DNA from: Halomarina salina
GTDB taxonomy: Archaea; Halobacteriota; Halobacteria; Halobacteriales; Haloarculaceae
Direction: 5' to 3'
DNA: 64,000 bases
NCBI RefSeq assembly: GCF_023074835.1
Contig: NZ_JALLGW010000001.1
Location: 124,001-188,000, forward strand
Shown: positions 17,485 through 27,159 of the stretch, one piece after another
How the letters are laid out: each line of letters starts with the position of its first letter
Numbering within the stretch: position 1 is the stretch's first letter
Notes under the pieces: model-generated
Database searches by the model: none
What the model saw: the letters and a program-made list of their open reading frames with translations, nothing else
What the model was told of the DNA's origin: nothing
Position numbers and translations under genes: made by a program

Positions 17485-18453
17485 CTATCGACCCGTCGGT
17501 CGCTCGCCCGTTCCGCCGGTGAGGGCGCTCGCGAGCGCCCCCTTCACGACTACCTCGTCGCCGAGCGTGGTCAGTTCCACGTCGGGGACGTTGACGAGCA
17601 GGTGGTCCGCGAGGCGTTCCCTGATGGGGTCGAGCACCGTCTCCGGGTTGTTGAGCGCGACCGAGCCGCCGACGTAGACGACGATGGGGGCGTAGGCGTG
17701 ACAGACGTTCGCGACACCCTGCGTGTTCCAGTCGGCGACGCGTTCGAGCGTCCGGGCCGCCAGCGGGTCCTCGGGCGTCTCGAACACGTCCACCGCAGAG
17801 AACTCGTCGTCGTCCAGCGGGAGGTCCGTCGGGATGTCCTCCCGGTCGGCGAGATGGCGGGCGTACCGGGGGATGTTGTTCCCCGAGCAGTACGCCTCCC
17901 AGTGGCCCGGCGCGCCACAGCCACAGGTCATGTGACCGTGGGGGTCGAGCGTCATGTGTCCCACCTCGCCGGCGTTCCCGTCCCAGCCGTTCAGGACGTT
18001 GCCGTCGACGGCGACGCCCGCACCGATACCGGTCGACATCGTGACGTACACCACGTCGTCGGGCGTCCGCGGGCCGTAGAACCGCTCGCCGATGAGTCCC
18101 GCGATGGTGTCGTTGTGGAGGTACACCTCCTCGCTGTCGACGAGGTTCTCCAGCGGTCCGGTCAGCGGGATGCGGTCGATGTCGTCGGGCAGGTTCGCCG
18201 GCTGTTCGACCGTCCCGGCCGCGAGGTCCAGCGGTCCGAACGAGCCGATACCAGCGGCTGTGATTCGATACGGTTTGACATCGGCGTCCGCGCACGCACC
18301 CCGGACGGTGTCGAGGACCGCCTCGGTGACGGCGATGCCTGCCGGTCCGGTCGGGGTCGAACTGCGAGCGCGGCCGACCACCTCGCCTCGGGCGTCGGCG
18401 ACGACAGCACGGATGTGCGTCGCCCCAAGGTCGACGCCCACGTAGTAGGCCAT
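17485..18453 (-). CDS. ROK family sugar kinase (glucokinase-like)
   Basis: A 322-residue ROK kinase. It has the phosphate-binding VGVDLGATHIRAVV at the N terminus, the catalytic Asp in VYLHNDTIAGLIGE, MSTGIGAGVAVDG, the zinc region GEVGHMTLDPHGHMTCGCGAPGHWE, and VYVGGSVALN. In the zinc motif the usual last Cys is His (CGCGAPGH). The family phosphorylates glucose or related sugars with ATP or polyphosphate. The start at 18453 is supported by the motif position and by a TTTATC box 28 nt upstream. It is divergent from the SDR gene. Confidence 0.9.
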   Translation of the reverse strand: MAYYVGVDLGATHIRAVVADARGEVVGRARSSTPTGPAGIAVTEAVLDTVRGACADADVKPYRITAAGIGSFGPLDLAAGTVEQPANLPDDIDRIPLTGPLENLVDSEEVYLHNDTIAGLIGERFYGPRTPDDVVYVTMSTGIGAGVAVDGNVLNGWDGNAGEVGHMTLDPHGHMTCGCGAPGHWEAYCSGNNIPRYARHLADREDIPTDLPLDDDEFSAVDVFETPEDPLAARTLERVADWNTQGVANVCHAYAPIVVYVGGSVALNNPETVLDPIRERLADHLLVNVPDVELTTLGDEVVVKGALASALTGGTGERPTGR

Positions 18454-18478
18454 CGGTTCGTACACCAACGCCACGACA

Positions 18479-18484
18479 GATAAA
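18479..18484 (-). promoter_or_regulatory. TATA box of the ROK kinase gene
   Basis: On the minus strand this reads TTTATC, centred 28 nt upstream of the ROK start codon, the spacing of a leaderless haloarchaeal promoter. It lies in the 192-nt divergent region shared with the SDR gene. No repeated operator stands out there. Confidence 0.55.
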
Positions 18485-18645
18485 TCCTCCACACATTATC
18501 TCGTTCACGCGTAAAAACTTCGTGCAGACCTACGCACCACCACTCCGTCGTCTTCCGGTTCTCTCGACGGCCCTCGGTTCCACGGGGAGCGACCGACGCC
18601 GACCGCAACCACCGTCGCTTTGCCGCCACCGGCCGAACCGCCGGT

Positions 18646-19383
18646 ATGATTCGACCGGACCTCGACGGCCGGGTGGCGCTCGTCACCGGCAGCGCGACGG
18701 GACTCGGCGCGGCGCTCACGGAGTCGCTGGCGGCCTGCGGCGCGGACGTTGCCGTCCACTACCACACGAGCGACGCTGCTGCCCGCGAGGTGGCCGACGT
18801 CGCCGGGGACCACGGCGTCGAGACGGCGCTCGTGCAGGGCGACGTCACCGACCCCGACGCTGTCGACGACCTGTTCGCCGACGTCGAGTCGGACCTCGGG
18901 AGCGTCGACATCCTCGTCAACAACGTCGGGGCGTTCGCCCCGGCCCACTGGGAGGACGTCGAGTGGGACCGGTGGCGGACCGTCGTCGAGACGAACTTCT
19001 ACGGCACCGTCCTCTGCTCGAAGCGGGCGCTCGGCGGCATGCGCGAGCAGGAGTGGGGTCGCGTCGTCAACGTCGGCTACGCCTCCGCGGAGAAGGGGCT
19101 GGTGAACCCGAAGAACTTCCCGTACTTCGTCGCCAAGGCGGGCGTCCTGATGTTCACGCGGATGCTCGCTGCAGACACGCAGGACGACAGCATCACCGCC
19201 AACGCCGTCTCGCCGTACGTCATCGAGAACTCCGACGAGTTCCCCGAGAACGCCCCCCGCGGCCGCTGGGCGCAGTTCGCCGACGTCGCGCAGGTCGTCC
19301 GGTTCTTCTGCGACGAGGGGAGCGAGTACGTGTCCGGCGAGAACGTCGAGGTGGACGGCGGCTGGTTGCCCGAGGACGTGTGA
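18646..19383 (+). CDS. SDR family oxidoreductase
   Basis: A 245-residue classical short-chain dehydrogenase/reductase. The NAD(P)-binding TGSATGLGAAL lies near residue 13, NNVG (usual NNAG) near 90, and the catalytic YFVAK (YxxxK) near 157. The C-terminal substrate region ends YVSGENVEVDGGWLPEDV, typical of FabG-like enzymes. The Ser position before YxxxK reads VGYASAEKG. The substrate cannot be deduced; the divergent sugar kinase hints at carbohydrate metabolism only weakly. Confidence 0.9.
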   Translation: MIRPDLDGRVALVTGSATGLGAALTESLAACGADVAVHYHTSDAAAREVADVAGDHGVETALVQGDVTDPDAVDDLFADVESDLGSVDILVNNVGAFAPAHWEDVEWDRWRTVVETNFYGTVLCSKRALGGMREQEWGRVVNVGYASAEKGLVNPKNFPYFVAKAGVLMFTRMLAADTQDDSITANAVSPYVIENSDEFPENAPRGRWAQFADVAQVVRFFCDEGSEYVSGENVEVDGGWLPEDV

Positions 19384-19513
19384 AGGGCGGGATTCGACGC
19401 AGGGCGTGCGTGGCACGCTGCGTCGGCGTCGGAGTCGCGCGTCCTGCGTAACCGGCCAGACGGAGCCGATGCCACCCGCAGCTACTTACGTGTCTGTACA
19501 GTAGCGGAGCGGT

Positions 19514-19882
19514 ATGCTGGAGGTGGCGGCGGTGACGGGTGCCAGCGCGGGTCGGGGAGTCCCGCTACAACTCCAGGGGGCGAAGTGGACGGTGTTCGAG
19601 GGACTCGCTCTGACGATGGTCGTCTGTGTCGTGCTGTACGGCGTCCTGATGCTGTACTACTGGTCTGCGTTCGACTACGAGGAGCGCTCGCTGGTCGTCG
19701 CCACGACGGCGATGCTCGGCCTCGTCACGGCCACCCTCGTCGGCCCGGAGCTGTTCCCGACCCTCCGCCTGCCGCTGTGGCTCGACGTCGCCATCACCCT
19801 GGTCTACCTGACCGTGACCGGGGCGCTCGTCGTCCTGCTCCGCCGCACGTTCAAGAAGCGTCGAGACACGAAGACGGGGTGA
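19514..19882 (+). CDS. unknown small membrane protein
   Basis: A 122-residue protein with three hydrophobic segments (about 30-50, 60-80, 88-112) and a basic tail (RRTFKKRRDTKTG), consistent with an inside C terminus. I do not recognise the family. It stands between the SDR gene and a convergent flippase-like gene. Confidence 0.6.
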   Translation: MLEVAAVTGASAGRGVPLQLQGAKWTVFEGLALTMVVCVVLYGVLMLYYWSAFDYEERSLVVATTAMLGLVTATLVGPELFPTLRLPLWLDVAITLVYLTVTGALVVLLRRTFKKRRDTKTG

Positions 19883-19992
19883 CGCGAGAAGTGATACTCG
19901 AAGGAGGAACCACGGTCAGTCACCGCTTGTCTCCCCCGACGCGGACAGTATCTAGCGGACGCAAACGCTCGCTACGCCACACGTTCTCGCCG

Positions 19993-21027
19993 CTACGCTA
20001 CGGTCTCGGGGACCGACCCGCGCGCGGCGCTGATGGCGTCGCGGCCGCCGAGGGCGAGCGCCGACAGGCCGCCGACGGGGAGCGGCGCCCAGAACGTCGC
20101 CGTCCGGTAGAGCAGGACGGCCGCGGAGGCGGGCGGGACGGCCACCCCGGCGAACGAGACGAGCAGCCCGACGAGCGCCGCCTCGACGCCCGCCGTCCCG
20201 CCCGGCGAGGGCACGAGCGACCCGATGCCCGACAGCGGGAGGACGCCGAGGACGAGCGGGAACGACACCGCCGAGCCGACGGCGTCGAGCGCGAGCCAGA
20301 GGCAGGCCGCGGCGGCCACCTGCCCGACGGCGACGAAGAGGACGACGCCCGCGAGTCGGCGCGGCGAGCGCGCGACGAGTTCGACAGACTCGACGACGCC
20401 CTCGACGCGTTCGGTGACCGACTCGGTCGAGGGCGGCGTCTTCGAGGGAACGACTCGACCGACGAGGCGGACGGGGACGGCGACGCAGCGACCGACCACC
20501 TCGACGAGGCGGTCGCGGACTCGCCACGCGGCGAGGACGAGCAGTGCGAGGAGGGGGAGGACGACGAGCGCTCGCGGATCGGGGCGGACGGTGCCGCCGA
20601 GTCCGGCGAGCGCCAGCGTGAGTCCGACGACGCTCACGGTGAGGTCGACGGTGACGACGGCCGCGAGGCTCTGTTCGTAGCGGGCTTCGGTGGCCGAGGA
20701 GACCAGCAGCCCGTTGACGGGTCCCGCCGCCGCCTTCCCGCACGGGGCGAGACAGCCGAGGAACGTCGTCGCGAGGAAGACGCCGATAGCGCGGAGCGGG
20801 CCCACGCGCGTCCCGAGGATGTCGAGAACGCCCCGGAGCGCGATACCGCGACACGACAGCGCGACGAACGCCAGGACGAGCATCAGCCCGACCGTCCGGG
20901 CGTCGACGCCCGACGGCAGCGAGAGGGGACCGACGGTGACGAGGGCGAGCGCAGCGGCAACGACCACACCGACCGCTACGGCTCGCTTCGCGCCGACCCC
21001 GGTCACCCCCGCTACCAGCGTTCGCAT
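19993..21027 (-). CDS. YbhN/LPG-synthase-TM family membrane protein
   Basis: A 344-residue multi-pass protein of the lysylphosphatidylglycerol-synthase transmembrane (UPF0104) family. It shows about eight helices, the ALSCRGIALRGVLDILG region, and the conserved C-terminal GIGSLVPSPGGTAGVEAALVGLL motif. Family proteins are thought to act on or move lipid-linked substrates. A start at 21051 is also possible; 21027 puts the first helix closer to the N terminus. A paralogue lies at 62,519-63,535 in this window. Confidence 0.85.
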   Translation of the reverse strand: MRTLVAGVTGVGAKRAVAVGVVVAAALALVTVGPLSLPSGVDARTVGLMLVLAFVALSCRGIALRGVLDILGTRVGPLRAIGVFLATTFLGCLAPCGKAAAGPVNGLLVSSATEARYEQSLAAVVTVDLTVSVVGLTLALAGLGGTVRPDPRALVVLPLLALLVLAAWRVRDRLVEVVGRCVAVPVRLVGRVVPSKTPPSTESVTERVEGVVESVELVARSPRRLAGVVLFVAVGQVAAAACLWLALDAVGSAVSFPLVLGVLPLSGIGSLVPSPGGTAGVEAALVGLLVSFAGVAVPPASAAVLLYRTATFWAPLPVGGLSALALGGRDAISAARGSVPETVA

Positions 21028-21100
21028 GACTGTCCGGTTGTCGGGACGCATCGAGCTAAGTGACGGTGGGAACGTGTGTAGCCACCCGGCTTGCGTGAGC

Positions 21101-21664
21101 CTACGTGCGTGCCCGGAGGCGGTCGACGACCCCCGGGACGCGTCGGCGGACGAGCGTGTAGACGGTCCCGACTGCGAGGAGCCCGACGACCAGCCACCGG
21201 GTCAGTCCGGAGACGACCAGCAGGGCGACCCCCGCGAGCACCGCCGAGCAGAGCAGGTCCTCGGGCGCGCCGTCGTAGCGCACCCACCGCTTCGCCGTCA
21301 GCCACTCGCCGGTGAGGTGGCAGTACACCGCGCGGTCGGTGTTTCGCTCCCAGCCGCGCCACTCGACACCGCCCTCGGCCCAGTCCGACAGCGCGTGGAA
21401 GGCGGCCGCGGTCGTGAAGCAGGCGAGCGCGACCGACCACGGGCCAGTGACGAGGACGGCCAGACCGACGGCAGGGACGGCGACGACCCAGCCGTACGCG
21501 GGGAAGTGCAGCGTCTTGCGGTGGGTGCCGACCACGGCGTCGAGGTCGGGGAACAGGCCACCCGCCGCGCCCGCGAGGAGCGCCGTCGTCGCGTGGTCGG
21601 GGACGAGGAGGGCCGCCACGCTCGCGACGACGATGCCAGCCAGTGCGTGCGTCGTCGCCATCAT
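21101..21664 (-). CDS. membrane-bound metal-dependent hydrolase (YdjM/DUF457-like)
   Basis: A 187-residue membrane protein. It starts MMATTHALAGIVVAS and has AGGLFPDLDAVVGTHRKTLHFPAYGW, the Asp/His pattern of the YdjM-type membrane hydrolases, then FHALSDWAEGG and three more hydrophobic segments. The conserved H, D and HR/H residues are likely metal ligands. No substrate is known. Either of two adjacent ATGs could be the start. Confidence 0.82.
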   Translation of the reverse strand: MMATTHALAGIVVASVAALLVPDHATTALLAGAAGGLFPDLDAVVGTHRKTLHFPAYGWVVAVPAVGLAVLVTGPWSVALACFTTAAAFHALSDWAEGGVEWRGWERNTDRAVYCHLTGEWLTAKRWVRYDGAPEDLLCSAVLAGVALLVVSGLTRWLVVGLLAVGTVYTLVRRRVPGVVDRLRART

Positions 21665-21770
21665 CGGGTGGAGAGAGGGCAGCCTGCGGGATAACTCCCG
21701 GCGTCGGGTCGCTCGGCGACGGCCACCGTCGAGCGCCCTCGGTCGGCGTCGTCCGTCGTCGGACGGTCAT

Positions 21771-21989
21771 TCACTCCTCGTCGCCGAGGCCAGCGCTGAG
21801 CGCCGCGCCGAACGCGGTGCCGAGTGCCACGCCGAGCGCTATCCAGAGGCCGAGGTTGTCGGTGGCGATGCCGAGGGCCGTCCCGATGGCGACGCCGAGT
21901 GCGATACCCATCCCCATTCCTGCCGGGTTCATCGCGCCGTCGCCGTCCGCCTCGCTCTCGCCGATGCCGTCGTTCGCGTCGGTCGTCAT
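21771..21989 (-). CDS. small glycine-zipper-like membrane protein
   Basis: A 72-residue protein with an acidic N terminus and two Gly/Ala-rich helices with regular small-residue spacing (GMGMGIALGVAIGTALGIA and LGVALGTAFGAALSAGLG). Such proteins are frequent in Halobacteria. No function is known. It sits alone between two minus-strand genes. Confidence 0.65.
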   Translation of the reverse strand: MTTDANDGIGESEADGDGAMNPAGMGMGIALGVAIGTALGIATDNLGLWIALGVALGTAFGAALSAGLGDEE

Positions 21990-22035
21990 ACGGGGGGATT
22001 CGCGGTGGTAGAGATAACGGTTCGCTCGGGACTGC

Positions 22036-22608
22036 TCAGTTCCCTTCGAGGGCGTCGATGGCGCAGGCGGCGGCGACGATGGCCTCGCGCGGTGCCTCGC
22101 CCGTGTCGCCGACGGTCACGTCGTAGATGTCGCGGAGGGAGAAGCGCTCCTTGATGGTGCCCATCGACCGCCCGCCGGGACCAGTGATGGAGTAGGAGTG
22201 AGGGAGCAGGCCCGCGATGTCGGAGAGCGACTTCAGGGCCATCACGACGGCGCTCTCGGACTCGATGCGCCCCCAGTGTTCGCCGTTCGGCGAGCGGACG
22301 TCGTAGGTGTGTTTGAACAGGGTGAACTTCTTCTCGATGACGGCGATGGTGTCGCCCGAGCGCTCGTCGACGAGCGTGTAGTCGCCGGCGATGTCGAGGA
22401 CGTTCTTCGCCTTGAGACGGTAGATGGTCTCCCCGTCGGGCGTCGTGAACGGGAAATCCTCCTTCATCTTGAACAGCTTCTGTTTCCCCTTGAGGACGGT
22501 CTGTCCAGAGGAGTCCAGGACGGCGTACTTGTTGCGGATCAAGCTCTGCTTGATGACGTAGTGGTCGTCGGTGAGGTCGATGCCACCGATGACGTCCTGT
22601 TGGCTCAT
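22036..22608 (-). CDS. LURP-one-related (tubby-like) protein
   Basis: A 190-residue protein whose alternating strand pattern matches the LURP-one/tubby C-terminal-like beta-barrel family: YVIKQSLIRNKYAVLDSSGQTVL, KMKEDFPFTTPDGETIYRLKAKN, AVIEKKFTLFKHTYDVRSPNGEH. These bury a hydrophobic helix in a barrel and may bind lipids or membranes. The start at 22608 (MSQQDVIGG) is preferred; the preceding residues are untypical. The function is unknown in archaea. Confidence 0.85.
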   Translation of the reverse strand: MSQQDVIGGIDLTDDHYVIKQSLIRNKYAVLDSSGQTVLKGKQKLFKMKEDFPFTTPDGETIYRLKAKNVLDIAGDYTLVDERSGDTIAVIEKKFTLFKHTYDVRSPNGEHWGRIESESAVVMALKSLSDIAGLLPHSYSITGPGGRSMGTIKERFSLRDIYDVTVGDTGEAPREAIVAAACAIDALEGN

Positions 22609-22851
22609 GGACGGCGCTACTCTCGTCGGTCGTATCAAGTCATCGACTGGGACAATCGACCGACGAGGACCGACCGGACGAGGGGTTCGGCGTGACCGAG
22701 CCCCCTGGCCTGGCCGACCGGTCGAACGGCCAGCGAGTGCCGACGGTCGACCGCTCGAAACCGCCCGAGTGCTCGCCAGTGGTGACTGTCAGTCAGCGAG
22801 TACGATGACGTGACCGACAGGGTTTCAGGCGGTCCACTCGTGGCGCACGTA

Positions 22852-25842
22852 ATGAAAGAGAACATCGAGGTCCGAGGGGCCGAGGAGCACAACCTCAAGG
22901 ACGTCGACGTGACCATCCCGCGAGAGGAGTTCACCGTCGTCACCGGACTGTCCGGGTCGGGGAAGTCCTCGCTGGCCTTCGAGACCATCTACGCCGAGGG
23001 GCAGCGCCGCTACATCGAGTCGCTCTCCGCCTACGCCCGCAACTTCCTCGGGCAGATGGACAAGCCGCAGGTCGAGACGGTCGAAGGGCTCTCTCCCGCC
23101 ATCTCCATCGACCAGAAGAACGCCGCGAACAACCCCCGCTCGACCGTCGGGACCGTCACCGAACTCCACGACTACCTCCGCCTGCTGTACGCCCGCGTCG
23201 GGACGCCCCACTGCCCGGAGTGCGGCCGCGAGGTGGGCGAGCAGAGCGCCCAGAACATGGTCCGGCGCATCCTCGAACTGCCCGAGGGGACGAAGGCGAA
23301 GGTCGCCGCGCCGGTCGTCCGCGACCAGAAGGGCGCGTTCGCCGACCTGTTCGACGACCTCGTGGCGGAGGGGTACGCCCGCGTCGAGGTCGACGGACAG
23401 GAGTACGACCTCACCACGGAGCGCCCGGACCTCGACGAGAACTACTTCCACACCGTCGACGTGGTCGTCGACCGCGTCAAGATCAGCCCCGAGGCGCGCT
23501 CGCGCATCACCGACAGCGTCGAGACGGCCCTCGAAGAGGCCGAGGGCTCGCTGAAGCTCATCATCCCGAACCCGCCCGAGGGCGTCGACATCGGCGGCGA
23601 GAAGACCCGCTCGACCGGCGACCTCGCGGGGACGGCAGACGACGATGACGACGACGCGGAGGAGGTCGCCACGGAGCGCCTCGTCGTCACGTTCTCCGAG
23701 GACCTCGCGTGTACTCACTGCGGCATCGACCTGCCCGAGATAGAGACGCGGTCGTTCTCGTTCAACTCGCCACACGGCGCGTGCCCGGCCTGTGAGGGCA
23801 TCGGCGAGACGAAGGAGGTCGACGAGGACCTCGTCGTCCAGGACCCCTCGAAACCGCTGAAGGAGGTGTTCGAGCCGTGGAGCTACTCCCGGTCGTACTA
23901 CCGGACCCGGCTGGACGCCGTCTCGAAGCACTTCGGCGTCTCGCTGTCGACGCCGTTCGAGCAGTTAGACGAGGACGTCCGGCAGGCGTTCCTCTACGGC
24001 ACCGACGAGAAGGTCGTGTTCAAGCGCCGGACGAAGAACGGGACGAGACGCAAGGAGAAGCGCTTCGAGGGCGTCATCCCGAACCTCGACCGCCGGTACG
24101 TCGAGACGGAGTCGAAGGGCACCCGCGAGCACATCGAGGAGTACATGGCGACGACGCGCTGTCCGGCCTGCGACGGCACCCGCCTCAAGCCCGAGTCGCG
24201 GGCCGTCCTCGTCGACGGCACCGCCATCACGGCGGTCAACCGGATGTCCATCGGCGACGCCCTCGCGCACTTCGAGGGGATGGAGGAGGGGATGGACGAC
24301 CGCGACCGCACCATCGCCGAGGAGATTCTCAAGGAGATTCGCGCCCGCCTCGGGTTCATGACCGAGGTCGGCCTGGAGTACCTGACGCTGGACCGCGAAG
24401 CCTCGACGCTCTCGGGCGGCGAGAGCCAGCGCATCCGCCTCGCGACGCAGGTCGGGTCGGGCCTCGTAGGCGTGCTGTACGTCCTCGACGAACCCTCCAT
24501 CGGCCTCCACCAGCGGGACAACGACCGCCTGCTGAACACCCTCGAAGGCCTGCGGGACCTCGGGAACACGCTCATCGTCGTCGAACACGACGAGGAGACG
24601 ATGTGGCGGGCGGACAACGTCATCGACATGGGTCCCGGCCCCGGCAAGCGCGGTGGCGAAATCGTCGCCAACGGTCCCGTCGAGGAGGTGATGGACACCG
24701 AGGCGTCCATCACGGGCGACTACCTCGCTGGCCGCAAGCAGATTCCCGTCCCGGAGGAGCGCCGCGAACCGACCGGCCACCTCACCGTGAGGGGCGCTCG
24801 CCAGCACAACCTGCGCGGCCTCGACATCGACGTCCCGCTCGGCAACTTCACCGCCGTCACGGGCGTCTCCGGCTCTGGAAAGTCGACGTTCCTCCACGAG
24901 ATTCTGTACAAGGGGCTCGTCAAGCGGATGAACGGCACCGACGTCCGCCCCGGCGACCACGACGACATCGAGGGCATCGACGACATCGAGACGGTGCGCC
25001 TCATCGACCAGTCGCCCATCGGCCGCACCCCGCGGTCGAACCCGGCGACCTACACGGGCGTCTTCGACCACATCCGGGAGCTGTTCGCCTCGACGAAGCT
25101 CGCCAAACAGCGCGGCTACGAGCGCGGCCGGTTCTCGTTCAACGTCAAGGGCGGGCGCTGTGAGGCGTGTGGCGGGCAGGGGACCGTCAAGATAGAGATG
25201 AACTTCCTCTCGGACGTCTACGTCCCGTGCGAGGAGTGCGACGGGAAGCGCTACAACGACGAGACGCTCGACGTGACGTACAAGGGCGCGACCATCTCGG
25301 AGGTGCTCGACATGAGCGTCGAGGAGGCCTACGAGTTCTTCGAGGCGAACTCCCAGATAGAGCGCCGCCTCCAGTTGCTGAAGGACGTCGGCCTCGACTA
25401 CATGCGTCTCGGCCAGCCCTCGACGACGCTCTCCGGTGGGGAGGCCCAGCGCATCAAGCTCGCCGAGGAACTCGGGAAGAAGGACACCGGCGAGACGCTC
25501 TACCTCCTCGACGAGCCGACGACGGGCCTGCACAGCCACGACGAGCGCAAACTCATCGAGGTGCTCCAGCGCCTCACCGACCGCGGGAACACCGTCGTCG
25601 TCGTCGAACACGAACTCGACCTCGTAAAGAACGCCGACCACATCCTCGACCTCGGACCGGAGGGTGGCGAGAACGGCGGCGCTATCGTCGCACAGGGTAC
25701 CCCCGAGGAGGTGGCCCGGAACGACGACTCCTACACCGGCCAGTACCTCCGCGACCACCTGCCGAGGGTCGACCTGGAGGGGCCGCGCTCCGAGCGCGAA
25801 CGCGGCCAGCGCGCCGACCCGCCCGCCGCCGACGACGACTGA
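22852..25842 (+). CDS. uvrA: excinuclease ABC subunit A
   Basis: A 996-residue UvrA, the damage-recognition ATPase of nucleotide excision repair. ABC domain I has GLSGSGKSSLAF near residue 33, a zinc knuckle CPECG, a second Cys set CTHCGIDL/CPACEG, and CPACDG. The signature LSGGESQRIRLATQ and LDEPSIGLHQRD follow. Domain II has GVSGSGKSTFLHE, the CEACGGQG/CEECDG zinc module, LSGGEAQRIKLAEEL and LDEPTTGLHSHD. The start at 22852 begins MKENIEVRGAEEHNL, the usual family start; a GTG 42 bases upstream is less likely. uvrB and uvrC are not in the window. Confidence 0.97.
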   Translation: MKENIEVRGAEEHNLKDVDVTIPREEFTVVTGLSGSGKSSLAFETIYAEGQRRYIESLSAYARNFLGQMDKPQVETVEGLSPAISIDQKNAANNPRSTVGTVTELHDYLRLLYARVGTPHCPECGREVGEQSAQNMVRRILELPEGTKAKVAAPVVRDQKGAFADLFDDLVAEGYARVEVDGQEYDLTTERPDLDENYFHTVDVVVDRVKISPEARSRITDSVETALEEAEGSLKLIIPNPPEGVDIGGEKTRSTGDLAGTADDDDDDAEEVATERLVVTFSEDLACTHCGIDLPEIETRSFSFNSPHGACPACEGIGETKEVDEDLVVQDPSKPLKEVFEPWSYSRSYYRTRLDAVSKHFGVSLSTPFEQLDEDVRQAFLYGTDEKVVFKRRTKNGTRRKEKRFEGVIPNLDRRYVETESKGTREHIEEYMATTRCPACDGTRLKPESRAVLVDGTAITAVNRMSIGDALAHFEGMEEGMDDRDRTIAEEILKEIRARLGFMTEVGLEYLTLDREASTLSGGESQRIRLATQVGSGLVGVLYVLDEPSIGLHQRDNDRLLNTLEGLRDLGNTLIVVEHDEETMWRADNVIDMGPGPGKRGGEIVANGPVEEVMDTEASITGDYLAGRKQIPVPEERREPTGHLTVRGARQHNLRGLDIDVPLGNFTAVTGVSGSGKSTFLHEILYKGLVKRMNGTDVRPGDHDDIEGIDDIETVRLIDQSPIGRTPRSNPATYTGVFDHIRELFASTKLAKQRGYERGRFSFNVKGGRCEACGGQGTVKIEMNFLSDVYVPCEECDGKRYNDETLDVTYKGATISEVLDMSVEEAYEFFEANSQIERRLQLLKDVGLDYMRLGQPSTTLSGGEAQRIKLAEELGKKDTGETLYLLDEPTTGLHSHDERKLIEVLQRLTDRGNTVVVVEHELDLVKNADHILDLGPEGGENGGAIVAQGTPEEVARNDDSYTGQYLRDHLPRVDLEGPRSERERGQRADPPAADDD

Positions 25843-25900
25843 GCGCCAGCACCGGTCGCTCTCGTGGTGGTAGCGCGAGAACTGCGAGAACGGCGCGGTT

Positions 25901-27058
25901 CTACTCTTCGCCCGCGTTCACTGGAACCGAGACCTGCTCGAAGTAGCCACGGCCGCTGAACCGCACCTCGTACTGCCCCGACAGCGACTCGCGGCGCTCC
26001 GTCGGTGGCGAGTCGGAGACGACGAGTCGGTACGCGTCCCCGGTCGCCCGGTAGAGGTACACCGTCTCGCCGGGTGCGAGCGAGTCGTCGAGCGCCGCAC
26101 TCGCTCCCGAGTTCCCCTGCATGAGAGCGACCCGCGGACCGAGTTCGACGGACCCGGTGTTGGTGACGACGACGTAGTCGTCCTCGACGTGCGCATCGAC
26201 GCGCGGCGTCTTCTCGACGGCCGTCTCCACCCACGACGGCCGCTCGACGGCCGCGGGGTCGGTCGAGAGGGCGAACCGGTAGCGCTGGTCGAACGTGATG
26301 TTCTCGATGACGAGCGTCGTGTCGACCGACAGCGAGCGGACGCGGCCGACCGCGTCGACGGTCGCCGTCGCCTCGAACGCCCGGACCTCGTACGTCCCGA
26401 GCGTGCCGTTGTGCGTCTCGCTCGCGACGAGCGTCCGCGTCCCGTCCCCGGCCGTCGACTCGACCGCGAACGACCCGGCGCGGAGGTACATCGGGACGAA
26501 CCCGGAGAGCGAGAGGGGCGTCTCCACAGAGTCAATCGGTCCGGACAGGTACTGCACCGCGTCGTCCTGGAACGCCACCGACCGGACCTCGCGGGACGCG
26601 CCGAAGGTGCCGTTGCTCCACCGCGCGGTCTGGCGGTCGGTGCTGAGGCCTCCCGTCTGGTTGTACTCGGCGACGTACGACGTCCCGCCAGCGCCGACCC
26701 GCACCGTCCGGTTCATGTAGTTCACCGGGACCGCCGCGTCCTGCGCCCGCGTCACGGCGCTCGACTCGAAGGAGAACCCGGTGCCGTTCGTCGCCCGTCG
26801 GTGGCTGACCACCAGCGACGAGGTGTTCGCGAGGCGACCGTCCTCGAAAGCCGGTGCGGCCTCCTCCGAATCGGGGGTCGACGGTGCGGTGGTCGCCGAC
26901 GAGTCGGTCGTCGGCCCGTCGAGGGTCGCGGTGGCCGTCACGTCGCTCTCGACGCCGACGTCCGGCGTCGACGTCTCCTCGGACGCAGGCAACACGCCGC
27001 TGCACCCCGAGAGGAGGAGGCAGGCGACGAGTGCGACTGCCGCGAGTGATTTTCCCAT
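25901..27058 (-). CDS. secreted lipoprotein of unknown function
   Basis: A 385-residue predicted lipoprotein. A short hydrophobic signal ends in the lipobox LLLSGCSG, with Cys about 19 residues in. A Thr/Ser/Glu-rich spacer follows, then an extracellular beta-rich region with conserved Trp/Tyr residues. It resembles the haloarchaeal lipoproteins that share a LolA/LppX-like fold, but I cannot name the family with certainty. A TTTATATC box 27 nt upstream fixes the start at 27058. Confidence 0.8.
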   Translation of the reverse strand: MGKSLAAVALVACLLLSGCSGVLPASEETSTPDVGVESDVTATATLDGPTTDSSATTAPSTPDSEEAAPAFEDGRLANTSSLVVSHRRATNGTGFSFESSAVTRAQDAAVPVNYMNRTVRVGAGGTSYVAEYNQTGGLSTDRQTARWSNGTFGASREVRSVAFQDDAVQYLSGPIDSVETPLSLSGFVPMYLRAGSFAVESTAGDGTRTLVASETHNGTLGTYEVRAFEATATVDAVGRVRSLSVDTTLVIENITFDQRYRFALSTDPAAVERPSWVETAVEKTPRVDAHVEDDYVVVTNTGSVELGPRVALMQGNSGASAALDDSLAPGETVYLYRATGDAYRLVVSDSPPTERRESLSGQYEVRFSGRGYFEQVSVPVNAGEE

Positions 27059-27080
27059 GTGAAAGAATAACAAGTATTCC

Positions 27081-27088
27081 GATATAAA
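27081..27088 (-). promoter_or_regulatory. TATA box of the lipoprotein gene
   Basis: On the minus strand this reads TTTATATC, in an AT-rich patch 27 nt upstream of the lipoprotein start. It is one of the clearest chromosomal promoters in the window and implies a leaderless mRNA. Confidence 0.65.
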
Positions 27089-27159
27089 TTGCGGGGATGC
27101 GGCGGGGGCGGACGCGGGCAGCGGCAGTCGTTATCCCCCTCCGACACCTGCTAGGCGGT